Source of the DNA: Klebsiella electrica
GTDB lineage: Bacteria > Pseudomonadota > Gammaproteobacteria > Enterobacterales > Enterobacteriaceae
Assembly: GCF_006711645.1 (NCBI RefSeq)
Contig: NZ_CP041247.1
Location: forward strand, 4,030,001-4,094,000
Length of the DNA stretch: 64,000 nucleotides
Direction: 5' to 3'
The position numbers and the translations under genes are program-made. This document shows positions 1 to 9,057 of this stretch, piece after piece (positions within the stretch are counted from its first letter, which is position 1; each line of letters begins with the position of its first letter). Under the pieces are notes generated by a model. It saw only the letters and a list, made by a program, of their open reading frames with translations, ran no database searches and was not told the DNA's origin.

Positions 1-866
1 CAGAACGGATCGGTCAGCCACGCCTTCGGGCCAATGCCGAAGAACGACAGAATCGCGTTGTTGATCACCCCAAACGAGTCGTTGAACATCCCCGCAAACA
101 CCAGGATAGTGACAAAACCCGGAACCGCCCACGGCAGGATAAAAATGGTGCGAATCATCGGTTTAAAACGCAGATCTTTCTGGTTCACCAGGATGGCCAG
201 CAGCACGCCGACGGTGCATTGCAGGGTCGTCGCCAGCAGCGTCCACACCACCGTCCACTGCAGCACGTCAAAGAAGGTCGTGCGCCAGATAGAGAGCGTG
301 AAAATATTAATAAAGTTTTTAAAACCCACCCAGTCCACCAGCTTCGCCGGCGGCGTGTGGTAGAGGTTGTAGTTAGTAAACGCGATGGCAAAGCCAAAGA
401 GAATCGGGAAGATGACGACGAACACCAGCAGAATAAAGCCGGGGCTGATCATCAGATAGGGAAACCCCTGGTTTAACAGCATCTGATACTGTTTGCGCAC
501 GCTGTTCAGCGCCATGCCTTCATCGCGCTTTTTGCCGTTAACCCAGGCGTCGCGCAGCGAAAGAGAGTAAATGAGCAGGCCGAAAGCGACGATCAAAACG
601 CTGATGATCCCTTCCGCCAACAGGAAAATAGAGTTATCCCGCGGGACTTCCTCACCCAGGGTGTAGAGCCCCCACAGCCCTTCCTGCAGGAAGTCATAAA
701 AAACCCCCATGAAACTGCTCAGCAGAACCAGGAAGACAAGCCCCTTCAGCCACTGGCGATGATAAAACTGGCCAAAACCCGGCACGACAGCCAGCAGCAG
801 GCCGCACCACGCATGGCGGCCTGCGCCGCGCGACTCGGCAATATTTTCGCTGGGATTGATAATCAC
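1..866 (-). CDS. cymF: ABC sugar transporter permease, MalF/CymF type (3' end outside window)
   Basis: Inner-membrane permease of a maltose/cyclodextrin-type ABC importer. About 288 codons are visible; the C-terminus lies beyond the left edge. Translation begins at a GTG at 866, seven bases after an AAGGAG ribosome site, so the frame has no early ATG. The product starts MIINPSENIAES and shows hydrophobic segments near residues 22-55, 80-100, 140-165 and 205-230. It reaches the region typical of MalF-like proteins (FAIAFTNYNLYH, then ILPWAVPGF), just before the EAA loop. It lies 120 bp downstream of the binding-protein gene on the same strand, as in the Klebsiella cym cluster. The family is certain; the cym name rests on gene order and resemblance. 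Confidence 0.8.
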   Translation of the reverse strand, partial: MIINPSENIAESRGAGRHAWCGLLLAVVPGFGQFYHRQWLKGLVFLVLLSSFMGVFYDFLQEGLWGLYTLGEEVPRDNSIFLLAEGIISVLIVAFGLLIYSLSLRDAWVNGKKRDEGMALNSVRKQYQMLLNQGFPYLMISPGFILLVFVVIFPILFGFAIAFTNYNLYHTPPAKLVDWVGFKNFINIFTLSIWRTTFFDVLQWTVVWTLLATTLQCTVGVLLAILVNQKDLRFKPMIRTIFILPWAVPGFVTILVFAGMFNDSFGVINNAILSFFGIGPKAWLTDPF

Positions 867-880
867 ACACCACTCCTTCT

Positions 881-908
881 GAAAACGGGAGGTCCTCCTC
901 CCGTTTCT
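881..908 (-). other. Intercistronic stem-loop between binding protein and permease genes
   Basis: An inverted repeat with arms of about 11 bp (AACGGGAGG / CCTCCCGTTT) and a 4-base loop lies between the stop of the binding-protein gene and the permease start. No U-run follows on the minus strand. In mal-type operons such hairpins protect the upstream mRNA and lower permease expression; that role is inferred here. A second, weaker stem with G-U pairs lies at about 930-963. Confidence 0.6.
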
Positions 909-986
909 TTACATCTATGCCCTGATAATCCGGGTAACAGGTCAGCGGCCAACGCGCCTGTCACCTTACAATGACGGACATCGCGA

Positions 987-2219
987 TTACTGGTTGCTGG
1001 CCTGCATGGCCTCAATCTGCATCTTGATCTGTTTCTCAGCATTATCGAGCGCCGCCTGCGGCGGCTGTTTGCCGGTCAGGCTGAGCTCCAGCGCCGCGTT
1101 CGCCGGCCCCCACACTTCGCCCATTTCCGGGATCCCCGGCATCGCCGTGGCGCGAGCGGACTGCACCGCCACCGCGCTGGCTTTTTCGTCATTTTTGATA
1201 AGCGGATCGTCAATCATTGCTTTCAGTGCCGGGATCTCGCCGGTTGCCACATAGCGAGCCTTCACGTACTGCGGCTGGTTGATAAACGCAATAAACTGCT
1301 GCGCCAGCGCTTTGTCTTTACTCCAGGTCGACACCACGTAACCTTTTACGCCAAGGAACGAGCTCATCGGTTTGCCGTCTGGCAGCGTCGGCAGCGGCGC
1401 AACGCCGTAGTTAATCCCCGCCGCTTCGTACGGCTGGAACGCCCATGGACCGTTGATCACCGCCGCCGCTTTTTTCTCCGTGAATAGCGAATCGATGGCG
1501 TTCAGCCCGTTATCACCGAGGATCCCCGCCGGGAAGACCTTGTCGCTATAGAATTTTTTCAGGAAGGTGACGGCTTCGACCGCACCGGGCTTATTCAAAC
1601 CGACGTCCTGCGGGTTAAAACCGCCCTTCTCGTTTTTGCCGAAGATATAGCCGCCCATCGGGCCAATCGCCCCCCAGCTGTAATAGATCTGATCGAACTT
1701 CGCCAGCAGGCCATATTTGTTCTGCGCCCGCTGCGCTTTCGAATAGTCGAACCACGCCTGCAGGCTATCCAGCGGTTTGTCGATCAGGTCTTTGTTGTAA
1801 ATCAGCACCAGGGTTTCCACCGCTTTCGGCACGCCATACAGCACGTTATCCATCCGGAAGGCATTGATTGACGCCGGGGTGAATACCTCCTGCTTCGCCT
1901 GATCCAGCGTCAGCGGCGACAGCAGCCCCTGCACTACCGCCCCTCCGAGCTGATCATTGGGGATAACCAGCACATCCGGGCCAATACCGGCCGGGCCATC
2001 AAGGCGCAGCTTTTCCAGCTGCTGGGCATAGGGCATCTCCTGCACGTTGACCTTAACGTCATACTGTTTTTCAAAATCGCCGATCGCGGCTTTAATCCCG
2101 GCGGATTTTTTGATGTCTTCCCAGACGTTCAGCTGGCCGGCGGCGTGAGCCTGCAGGCTGACAAGCTGCCCGGCAGCCAGAGTCGTGAGGATAAGTGCAG
2201 CAAGGATGTTCTTTTTCAT
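987..2219 (-). CDS. cymE: Periplasmic cyclodextrin/maltodextrin-binding protein (CymE-like)
   Basis: Solute-binding protein of the ABC importer, 410 residues. The start at 2219 (MKKNILAALILTT) was chosen because GAGG lies 6 bases upstream and a classical signal peptide follows, probably cleaved after AHA (residue 26). An upstream in-frame ATG would add 14 residues ahead of the signal and is unlikely. The mature part begins AGQLNVWEDIKKSAG and has family 1 binding-protein features (VLVIPNDQLGG, AVINGPWAFQPYE, FINQPQYVKAR). It should bind maltodextrins or cyclodextrins and deliver them to the permease encoded downstream. Substrate is inferred from its resemblance to K. oxytoca CymE; MalE/GanO-type ligands are alternatives. 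Confidence 0.82.
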   Translation of the reverse strand: MKKNILAALILTTLAAGQLVSLQAHAAGQLNVWEDIKKSAGIKAAIGDFEKQYDVKVNVQEMPYAQQLEKLRLDGPAGIGPDVLVIPNDQLGGAVVQGLLSPLTLDQAKQEVFTPASINAFRMDNVLYGVPKAVETLVLIYNKDLIDKPLDSLQAWFDYSKAQRAQNKYGLLAKFDQIYYSWGAIGPMGGYIFGKNEKGGFNPQDVGLNKPGAVEAVTFLKKFYSDKVFPAGILGDNGLNAIDSLFTEKKAAAVINGPWAFQPYEAAGINYGVAPLPTLPDGKPMSSFLGVKGYVVSTWSKDKALAQQFIAFINQPQYVKARYVATGEIPALKAMIDDPLIKNDEKASAVAVQSARATAMPGIPEMGEVWGPANAALELSLTGKQPPQAALDNAEKQIKMQIEAMQASNQ

Positions 2220-2573
2220 TATCAACCTCATGTGAAGGTATAACAATTTATTGGTTTTCATTTGATGACTTCATTTATCACTGAATGTGAATCAACTGAT
2301 AAATGGCGACTTACAACGCTAAATACAGATTTTCCTTATTTGTTATACGCTACGCTTTGAAGGCGTATAAAACTACATGAAGCTACCAGTTGTGTGATCG
2401 TGATTGCAGAAATGAAACATCGATGTAGGGCTCAAAAATACTGGAAGTTATAGTCATCCCATGATTTCAGTGCTGTTGAGCATTGTTCAGCCAGGTTGTT
2501 ACACGTAGTACAAAAAACCGCTGCAACCCTAATCCCAACGGCAAATAACGCTTACTAACCCCGGGGAATGTTG
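2220..2573. promoter_or_regulatory. Divergent control region between cymE-like and cymD-like genes
   Basis: A 354-bp AT-rich region without a gene that separates the divergent transporter genes. It holds a perfect 7-bp inverted repeat TTTATCA/TGATAAA (2274-2303), a perfect 8-bp inverted repeat TTATACGC/GCGTATAA with a 12-bp spacer (2343-2370), and a CRP-like site at 2393-2408 (TGTGA-N6-TTGCA, 8 of 10 consensus positions). Divergent catabolic sugar genes are usually CRP-activated, so this layout is sensible. The exact promoters were not resolved. Confidence 0.5.
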
Positions 2574-3683
2574 ATGTCCAATATACGACTGAGGAATGTC
2601 ACCAAACGGTTTGGTACGACCGTGACGCTGCACCAGGTCAATCTTGATATCGAAGACGGTGAATTTGCGGTCTTTGTCGGGCCATCCGGCTGTGGGAAAT
2701 CGACTCTGCTGCGGATGATTGCCGGGCTTGAGGAGGTCAGCGATGGCGAGGTGCTGATCGGCGATGAGGTGATGAATGATGTGGTGCCCGCCCACCGCGG
2801 CGTGGCTATGGTTTTCCAGTCCTATGCGCTCTATCCGCACATGACGGTGGCGGAAAATATGGGCTATGGCCTGAAAGTCAATAAAGTGCCAAAGGACGAA
2901 ATTCGTCGTCAGGTCGAAATGGTGGCCAAAACGCTGCAGTTGACCCATCTGCTGGACCGCAAACCGAAACAGCTCTCCGGCGGCCAGCGTCAGCGCGTGG
3001 CTATCGGCCGCGCCATCGTCCGTAACCCGCGGGTGTTTATGTTTGATGAGCCGCTCTCAAACCTCGATGCGGAGCTGCGCGTCGAGATGCGTCTGCACAT
3101 CGCCAAACTGCATCATGAGCTGAAAACCACCATGGTGTATGTCACCCACGATCAGGTGGAAGCGATGACCCTGGCCGACAAAATCGTGGTGATGAACTAC
3201 GGGAAAGTCGAGCAGATGGGGTCGCCGATGGCGCTGTACTACAACCCGGTCAACCGGTTCGTCGCCGGTTTTATCGGCTCGCCGAAAATGAACTTTCTGC
3301 CCGCCACGGTCAGCGCCTGGCAACCGGGGCAGCTCACCGTGCAGATGGCGCAGCAACACAGTCTGACGCTGAATATCACAACCTCGCCGCTACAACCCGG
3401 TGATGCGGTGACGCAGGGGATTCGCCCTGAACATCTGTCGACCGATGTGCGCAGCGGTACGGTCGTGGAGTTTCAATGTGAAGTGGTTGAACGCCTGGGG
3501 AACAACACCTACCTGTTCGGCCAGTGCTACGGGCATGACAACGTTAAAATTCTGCTGCCTGGCGATGTGCACTTCCGCCCGTGGCAGAAAATCGACGTCG
3601 CCTTTGACGACCGCTTCTGTATGGTCTTCGATGAAAACGATCTGCGGATCAGTACCGATATTACGGCGCCGGATGCCCATTAA
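2574..3683 (+). CDS. cymD: ABC transporter ATP-binding protein, MalK/CymD type
   Basis: ATPase subunit of the sugar importer, 369 residues. The ATG at 2574 is preferred to the one at 2568 because GGGG lies 7 bases before it. It has Walker [11 protein letters not shown]-loop [13 protein letters not shown], signature LSGGQRQR, Walker [13 protein letters not shown] and the H-loop YVTHDQ. After about residue 235 comes a MalK-type C-terminal OB/TOBE domain (GIRPEH). It is divergent from the binding-protein and permease genes, so the complex is encoded on both sides of one control region. No gene follows for 258 bp. Confidence 0.88.
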   Translation: MSNIRLRNVTKRFGTTVTLHQVNLDIEDGEFAVFVGPSGCGKSTLLRMIAGLEEVSDGEVLIGDEVMNDVVPAHRGVAMVFQSYALYPHMTVAENMGYGLKVNKVPKDEIRRQVEMVAKTLQLTHLLDRKPKQLSGGQRQRVAIGRAIVRNPRVFMFDEPLSNLDAELRVEMRLHIAKLHHELKTTMVYVTHDQVEAMTLADKIVVMNYGKVEQMGSPMALYYNPVNRFVAGFIGSPKMNFLPATVSAWQPGQLTVQMAQQHSLTLNITTSPLQPGDAVTQGIRPEHLSTDVRSGTVVEFQCEVVERLGNNTYLFGQCYGHDNVKILLPGDVHFRPWQKIDVAFDDRFCMVFDENDLRISTDITAPDAH

Positions 3684-3941
3684 AAACATCTGGCTGTCAT
3701 GATGACGCTATAAGCTGAACCTGGATGCTGATAACGCAAGCTATTGGCATGCCAGCTTTAACCCTCGTTTTAATCCGCACCGCTCAGTGCCTCGACCGCT
3801 GCGGATCATCCACTGTTAGCCCGATATCCGCGCCATGTCGTGATTCGGGCATTTTTTAAATAATAATCATTGCCCCCCGTCTGCGACCTTTTCCGCCATC
3901 GGATATACTCATCAAATCCCCAATAACATCAGGATATACGC

Positions 3942-5501
3942 ATGACGACCAGCAATCTGGTGAGTCTGGTTACCGGGGTATTGATACTCGCCGTCATCGT
4001 GCCGATAGCCTTAAGTATCTGGCTGGCGACCAGTCAGGCAAAAATACTGTTTTATTCCGAACTGGATAACTACTCTTCCCGGGTGCTGATGCGCATCCAG
4101 CAGGTGGCAAGCCAGGCAAGAGAAGCGCTGCAGGAAGCCGATGCCCACGGCGCAGCCGCCTGCAGCCCACAGCATTTGCTCGCGATGCGCCGAATCGCCT
4201 ATACCCATCGCTATGTGCAGGAGGTGCTGTGGCTCCAGGGTTCGGTGCCGCAATGTTCTTCTCTCGAAGATCACCCTACCCCGGTCTCCTTCCCTGTCCC
4301 CGATCATGTCACCACCGACGGCTACCGGGCGTGGCTCACGTCGGTCAACGATCTCGGTCTGCAGCGCAAAATGACGGCGCTGGGCAGTGAGCATCATGTC
4401 GTGATGATCGATCCTGCCTCATTTATCGATATCATTTCGCCGGGCCAGGAAAATATTCATGCGATTCTGTTTGGCATCGAAGACAAACAGGTGATTACCA
4501 GCAGTGAGCCTCTCGACCCGGTGGTGTGGAATCAAATCAATCACCTGGCCGGCCAGACGCTCACCGTCGACAACAGGGTTTATCGCCTCCATCGTATCCC
4601 TGAACTGGGGCTGGCTATCGCCACCTGGTCATCCACGCTCCCGTTGCAGGAAAAATTCCGCCATCAGCTGGCGCTGTGGCTGCCCCTCGGCCTGTTTATC
4701 AGTCTGCTGACCTCATTTTTGCTCCTGCGACTGCTGCGTACCTTACGCTCGCCGCGCTATGGGATGCTGGATGCGCTGCACTCTGACGCGATTCAGGTCC
4801 ATTACCAGCCCATCGTCTCACTCAAAGATGGCAAAATCGTCGGCGCCGAAGCGCTGGCGCGCTGGCAGCAGCCCGACGGCAGCTTTTTGTCGCCGGATAT
4901 TTTTATTCCGCTTGCCGAACAAACCGGGCTCATTACCCAGTTAACCGAAGATATTGTGCGGAAAATTTTCGCCGATCTCGGCCCGTGGCTGCACGCGCAT
5001 CCGGAACTCCACATTTCAATTAACTTGTCGGTCGACGATCTGCGCTCGCCTGCCCTGCCAGCCCTTCTGGCCGATAGGCTTCGCCAGTGGGAGATCGCGC
5101 CGGCGCAAATTACGCTTGAGCTGACGGAGCGCGGTTTCATCGATCCCGAGACCACTCTGCCGGTGATCGCCCGCTATCGCCAGATGGGGCACAGTATTTC
5201 AATCGATGATTTCGGGACCGGTTATTCCAGCCTTAGCTACCTGCAAAAACTGGATGTCGATATCCTGAAAATAGACAAATCCTTCGTCGATACCCTCGAA
5301 TATAAGCCGCTGACGCCGCATATCATCAAAATGGCAAAAGCGCTCCATCTGGCCACCATTGCCGAAGGCGTCGAAACTCAGGAACAGCGCGACTGGCTGT
5401 GTCGCCACGATGTGCTCTATGCCCAGGGCTGGCTGTACAGCCCGGCGTTGCCGAAAACGCAGTTTATGCTGTGGGCGGAAAATAACCTGAGAGCGCATTG
5501 A
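3942..5501 (+). CDS. pdeB: c-di-GMP phosphodiesterase PdeB (CSS-motif EAL protein, YlaB)
   Basis: Membrane-anchored phosphodiesterase that hydrolyses c-di-GMP to pGpG; 519 residues, near the length of E. coli PdeB. A first membrane helix (about residues 7-29), a periplasmic CSS domain with the CSS triplet at 105-107 and a partner Cys at 74, a second helix (about 243-264) and a cytoplasmic EAL domain follow in order. Catalytic motifs are intact: EAL at 303-305, NLS, LELTE, DDFGTGYSSLSYL, KIDKSFV and AEGVET. In this family periplasmic thiol oxidation (DsbA/DsbB) is known to control activity. It lies close to ybaA, as in E. coli. An AGGA sequence precedes the start. Confidence 0.93.
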   Translation: MTTSNLVSLVTGVLILAVIVPIALSIWLATSQAKILFYSELDNYSSRVLMRIQQVASQAREALQEADAHGAAACSPQHLLAMRRIAYTHRYVQEVLWLQGSVPQCSSLEDHPTPVSFPVPDHVTTDGYRAWLTSVNDLGLQRKMTALGSEHHVVMIDPASFIDIISPGQENIHAILFGIEDKQVITSSEPLDPVVWNQINHLAGQTLTVDNRVYRLHRIPELGLAIATWSSTLPLQEKFRHQLALWLPLGLFISLLTSFLLLRLLRTLRSPRYGMLDALHSDAIQVHYQPIVSLKDGKIVGAEALARWQQPDGSFLSPDIFIPLAEQTGLITQLTEDIVRKIFADLGPWLHAHPELHISINLSVDDLRSPALPALLADRLRQWEIAPAQITLELTERGFIDPETTLPVIARYRQMGHSISIDDFGTGYSSLSYLQKLDVDILKIDKSFVDTLEYKPLTPHIIKMAKALHLATIAEGVETQEQRDWLCRHDVLYAQGWLYSPALPKTQFMLWAENNLRAH

Positions 5502-5541
5502 GCTACGCTTAAGGTAACTCCATAAAAGGGAGAGTTCCCTG

Positions 5542-6087
5542 ATGCAAAAACATCCCTGGCCTTTACACGATGTGCGCCACTGGCTGGAACCCGGTGCCGT
5601 GGTCTTAATCAGCAGTCGCTGGCAGGATCGGAATAATATCATGACCCTTGGCTGGTATACGGTGCTGGAGTTTTCCCCCTCGCTGGTCGGGTGCATGATT
5701 TCCGCCGGCAATATCAGTTTCGACATGATCCGCCGCAGCGGGGAGTGCGTTATCAATCTGCCTGATGCCGCCATGGCGGAGACGGTCGCCAGAATCGGTA
5801 ACTGTGACGGCGACACGGTGGACAAATTCGCTGCCTTCCGGCTTACCGCGGAAGGCAGCGAACGGGTGGCCGCGCCGTCGATTGCCGAGTGCCACGCCAG
5901 CTTTGAATGCCGGCTCTTCGACGATGCGCTGGTGGAGAGCTATAACTTCTTTATTTTTGAGGTGGTGGCGGCAAAGGTTAAACCGCAGCCCGTCTGGCCA
6001 CAGACCCTGCATTACAGCGGCGGCGGTCTGTTTCGTACCGACGGCGACGTGCGCGATTATAGCCATCTGTTTACCAAAGTATCCTGA
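5542..6087 (+). CDS. Flavin reductase-like domain protein (FMN-binding split barrel)
   Basis: 181 residues, start ATG at 5542 after GGGAG. The sequence fits the flavin reductase-like/FMN-binding split-barrel family: an early strand ending in VVLISS, then NIMTLGWYTVLEFSPSLVGC, and a later GECVINLPDAAMAE. Members bind FMN and reduce flavin with NAD(P)H or act as small oxidoreductases; the substrate here is unknown. It starts 40 bp after pdeB on the same strand and may be cotranscribed. It has no counterpart in the equivalent E. coli position. Confidence 0.75.
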   Translation: MQKHPWPLHDVRHWLEPGAVVLISSRWQDRNNIMTLGWYTVLEFSPSLVGCMISAGNISFDMIRRSGECVINLPDAAMAETVARIGNCDGDTVDKFAAFRLTAEGSERVAAPSIAECHASFECRLFDDALVESYNFFIFEVVAAKVKPQPVWPQTLHYSGGGLFRTDGDVRDYSHLFTKVS

Positions 6088-6134
6088 CCACGCCACTGCC
6101 GTCCCCTTCAACAGGAAAGGGACGGCGGCAAAGC

Positions 6135-6488
6135 TTATTCATCCAGTAACGGCAGGAAGCCGCCGAAAATCATTCGTTGGCCATCAAACGGCATGCTATC
6201 GCCTAACGCCTTCATCCTTGGGTCGGCCATCATGGTGGCATTCGCCACGTCGCGCACCTCTTTTGACGGATATTCTATCCAGCTGAACACGACCTCTTCG
6301 TCGCTCCCGGCTTTCACCGCCATGCGAAAATCGGTGAGCTTACCGTCCGGCACATCGTCCGCCCAGCACTCCACCACCCGTAGCGCGCCAAACTCTTTAA
6401 ACAGCGGTGCGGCCTTTGCTGCCAGCTCGCGATAGGCCTCCTTATTTTTCGCGGGCACGGCAACGACAAAACCATCAACGTACTTCAT
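6135..6488 (-). CDS. ybaA: DUF1428 family protein YbaA
   Basis: Small cytoplasmic protein of 117 residues, the same length as E. coli YbaA, of unknown function. The start MKYVDGFVVAVP at 6488 is preceded by GGAGA 8 bases upstream; a longer reading to 6536 has no ribosome site. It has the ferredoxin-like dimeric alpha/beta-barrel look of the DUF1428 group (VVECWADDVPDG, VVFSWIEYPS). It is convergent with the flavin reductase gene and followed on the same strand by the yczE unit. Confidence 0.9.
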   Translation of the reverse strand: MKYVDGFVVAVPAKNKEAYRELAAKAAPLFKEFGALRVVECWADDVPDGKLTDFRMAVKAGSDEEVVFSWIEYPSKEVRDVANATMMADPRMKALGDSMPFDGQRMIFGGFLPLLDE

Positions 6489-6580
6489 GAGTCTGATCTC
6501 CGAAGTGAACAGCGCGACCGGAAAACCCGGCCGCATCTGTAAGGCTAAGTTTAGCCCTCATCCCTTGTAACGGGATAAAA

Positions 6581-7195
6581 TCAGGAGACCACCTCACCGG
6601 TCGCGGTAGCCGTTTTGCGCACCACCGGCTGGCGAAACCAGGGTAAGCACAGCTGAATAAGCGGCCCGATCGTCAGCGCATAAAGCACGGTTCCGACGCC
6701 AAAGGTCCCACCCAGCGCCCAGCCGATCGCCAGCACCGATAGCTCAATGACGGTGCGGATACCCCGCAAAGACCACCCGGTACGGGCATGCAAGCCGGTC
6801 ATCAGTCCATCGCGCGGCCCGGGGCCAAAACCGGCGCCAATATACATTCCCGTCGCCAGAGCATTGAGCACGATAGCGCCGATCAGCATCAGGCTGCGCC
6901 ACACCAGCAACTCCATCGGCGGCAGGACCGCCAGCGTCGCGTTTGCCGCCAGCCCCAGTACGATCACATTGCTGACCGTTCCCAGTCCCGGCATTTGACG
7001 CATCGGGATCCACAGCAGCAGCACCGCCGCCCCGGTCAGAATGATCACCGTGCCAAAGTCGAGGCCAAACTGCTTACCGACGCCGAGATGAAAAACATCC
7101 CACGGATCGGCACCCAGATTGGCATGAACAAACAACGCGGTCGACACGCCGTACAGAACAAGACCGATATAGAGCTGCACTAATCGACGTAACAT
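6581..7195 (-). CDS. yczE: YczE/YitT-like integral membrane protein
   Basis: 204 residues with five to six hydrophobic helices and the glycine-rich motif GAGFGPGPRDGLMTGL typical of the YczE (DUF161-related) family. Its biochemical function is unknown; in other bacteria members are linked to transport or to control by a neighbouring MocR regulator. It is divergent from the MocR gene with 87 bp between start codons, a classic regulator-target arrangement. Control by that regulator is inferred from position alone. Confidence 0.85.
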   Translation of the reverse strand: MLRRLVQLYIGLVLYGVSTALFVHANLGADPWDVFHLGVGKQFGLDFGTVIILTGAAVLLLWIPMRQMPGLGTVSNVIVLGLAANATLAVLPPMELLVWRSLMLIGAIVLNALATGMYIGAGFGPGPRDGLMTGLHARTGWSLRGIRTVIELSVLAIGWALGGTFGVGTVLYALTIGPLIQLCLPWFRQPVVRKTATATGEVVS

Positions 7196-7282
7196 TTTTT
7201 ACCTCTGGATGATTGCGGACCTCGCCATCATCAGCAAAAATGGATTGATAATTAATGGCCAGTTTTTTAAAAGTGGATCGCT

Positions 7283-8710
7283 ATGGTTTCTCGTCGCTTC
7301 GGTACCCAATCGCTGGTACGCCTGCTGGGCCACTGGCAAGAGTCTTCGACCCGAACGCCGCTCTGGCGCCAGCTGGCGGACGCCCTGCGTCTGCTGATTC
7401 TCGATGGTCGCCTGACGCTGGAGACGCGGCTCCCGGGCGAACGGGAGCTGGCTGCGGCCCTGAACGTCAGCCGCACCACGATCGCCAGCGCGCTCGGCCA
7501 GCTGCGTGAAGAGGGTTATCTTTACAGCCGCCAGGGCAGCGGTTCGCGTATCGCGCTGCCGGAACGTGCAGACACGGCGACAAAAGAGACCCTCCATCCA
7601 TCATCGGTCAATCTGGCCACCGCCGCCCTGAGCGCCGGACCGGAGATTCACCAGGCCTATCATCAGGCCCTGACGATGCTGCCGCAGCATCTGTCCAATA
7701 CCGGTTACGACCAGCACGGGCTACCGGTTTTGCGGGAGGCGATAGCCCGCCGCTACTGCGAACGAGGTCTTCCAACCCGCGGCGATGAAGTGATGATTGT
7801 GAACGGCGCGCTGAACGCCTTTTCGCTGGTGCTTCGTCTGCTCACCGGGCCTGGCGATCGCGTGGTGATCGATGCGCCGACTTATCCCATGGCGATCAGC
7901 GCCATTCAGGGCGCCTCCTGCAGGCCGGTCAGCGTCGCCCTGCCGCAACATGGCTGGGACTGCGACGGACTGGCGGCAACCATTGCGCAAACCGCACCAC
8001 GGCTGGCATGGCTGATGCCTGATTTTCACAACCCTACCGGCCGTTGTATGGATAGCGCCACCCGCCAGCGGGTAGCCGATATAGCGGCGCAAACGCGTAC
8101 GACGCTGGTGGTCGACGAGACAATGGTGGATTTATGGTACAACGCCCCGCCGCCTCCGCCGCTGGCGACCTTCAACGCCGAGGCGCCGGTTATCACGATT
8201 GGCTCGGCCGGAAAAAGTTTCTGGGGGGGATTACGTATCGGCTGGATCCGCGCTTCCGCACGCACCATCGCCTCGTTAGTTCAGGCCCGGGATTCACTCG
8301 ATCTGGGCACGCCGCTTCTCGAACAACTGGCCTGCAGCTGGTTGCTCGAAAATGATCGGGCCTGGCTCCCGGCGCGTAGAGCCATGCTGGCCGCACGCCG
8401 CGATATGTGCGGCGCGCTCATGACGGAATACTTCCCCCACTGGCGCTTCACATCGCCGGCAGGCGGACTCTCTTTTTGGGTGGAATTACCGGACATGCTG
8501 GCGACCATCTTCTCGGCAAGAGCAGAAAGTCTTGGGATCCATATTGGTACCGGAACGCGCTTCGGCCTGGCTGGCGCCTTTGACCGCTATTTGCGTTTAC
8601 CTTTCACCCTGGACGATGAGCCGTTGCGCAGCGCATTTACCACCCTGCAGCCCATCTGGGCAGGTCTGGCGCAACAGAATGAAAATACGAGAATGCGTAA
8701 AATAATATAA
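7283..8710 (+). CDS. yczR: MocR/GntR-family transcriptional regulator (YczR-like)
   Basis: 475-residue regulator with an N-terminal GntR-type winged helix (about 25-90; PGERELAAALNVSRTTI) joined to an aminotransferase fold-I domain. The PLP-binding lysine is K311 in SAGKSFWGGLRIGW; DFHNPTG (about 247-253) and the Asp of VVDET also match PLP contacts. Such proteins sense PLP or an amino compound and control a nearby gene, here probably the divergent yczE. The start at 7283 has GTGGA five bases upstream. A proline run (PPPPPP near 290) lies in a loop. Confidence 0.88.
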   Translation: MVSRRFGTQSLVRLLGHWQESSTRTPLWRQLADALRLLILDGRLTLETRLPGERELAAALNVSRTTIASALGQLREEGYLYSRQGSGSRIALPERADTATKETLHPSSVNLATAALSAGPEIHQAYHQALTMLPQHLSNTGYDQHGLPVLREAIARRYCERGLPTRGDEVMIVNGALNAFSLVLRLLTGPGDRVVIDAPTYPMAISAIQGASCRPVSVALPQHGWDCDGLAATIAQTAPRLAWLMPDFHNPTGRCMDSATRQRVADIAAQTRTTLVVDETMVDLWYNAPPPPPLATFNAEAPVITIGSAGKSFWGGLRIGWIRASARTIASLVQARDSLDLGTPLLEQLACSWLLENDRAWLPARRAMLAARRDMCGALMTEYFPHWRFTSPAGGLSFWVELPDMLATIFSARAESLGIHIGTGTRFGLAGAFDRYLRLPFTLDDEPLRSAFTTLQPIWAGLAQQNENTRMRKII

Positions 8711-8719
8711 TAAAATATC

Positions 8720-8741
8720 GACGGGCTGGATTCAGCCCGTC
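8720..8741. terminator. Hairpin between convergent yczR and the 71-aa gene
   Basis: Perfect 9-bp stem GACGGGCTG/CAGCCCGTC with a 4-base loop. Read on the minus strand it is followed by an AT-rich, U-containing stretch; on the plus strand it is followed by A's. It could end transcription of either convergent unit, more likely the minus-strand pair. Confidence 0.5.
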
Positions 8742-8841
8742 AAAAATCATCATCCATGACGCATATGAGATGTTTTTTATAAATTGCGCTTCATGATGTC
8801 ATTGCTATATGTCAGCCTGATGACATCAATGAAAAATTTCA

Positions 8842-9057
8842 TTAATGCTGGCGGGGGATGGGAAAGCTTTTTAATGAGATAATAAAACCATCTTCATCTT
8901 TTTTAATTTTCGCCCCGGTTTCACACCAGTCGGAGGCAATGCGAAAGAACTCATCACTACCGATATTCCAGTTGAGGCGAACATGCTTAACATACCCTGA
9001 ACGTAACAGATCGCAGGCTTCGCTATAGTTGCTGGCTGTAGAGAGTTGTTGTTTCAT
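8842..9057 (-). CDS. Small protein of unknown function, partner of the ribbon-helix-helix gene
   Basis: 71 residues, no signal peptide or membrane helix, two Trp and two Cys. I do not recognise the family. The ATG at 9057 overlaps the stop of the upstream ribbon-helix-helix gene by 4 bases (ATGA), so the two are translationally coupled. The middle (YVKHVRLNWNIGSDEFFRIA) looks like a compact alpha/beta fold. The gene is clearly more AT-rich than its surroundings. The coupled regulator-then-small-protein layout resembles type II toxin-antitoxin modules, but nothing in the sequence proves toxicity. Confidence 0.7.
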   Translation of the reverse strand: MKQQLSTASNYSEACDLLRSGYVKHVRLNWNIGSDEFFRIASDWCETGAKIKKDEDGFIISLKSFPIPRQH

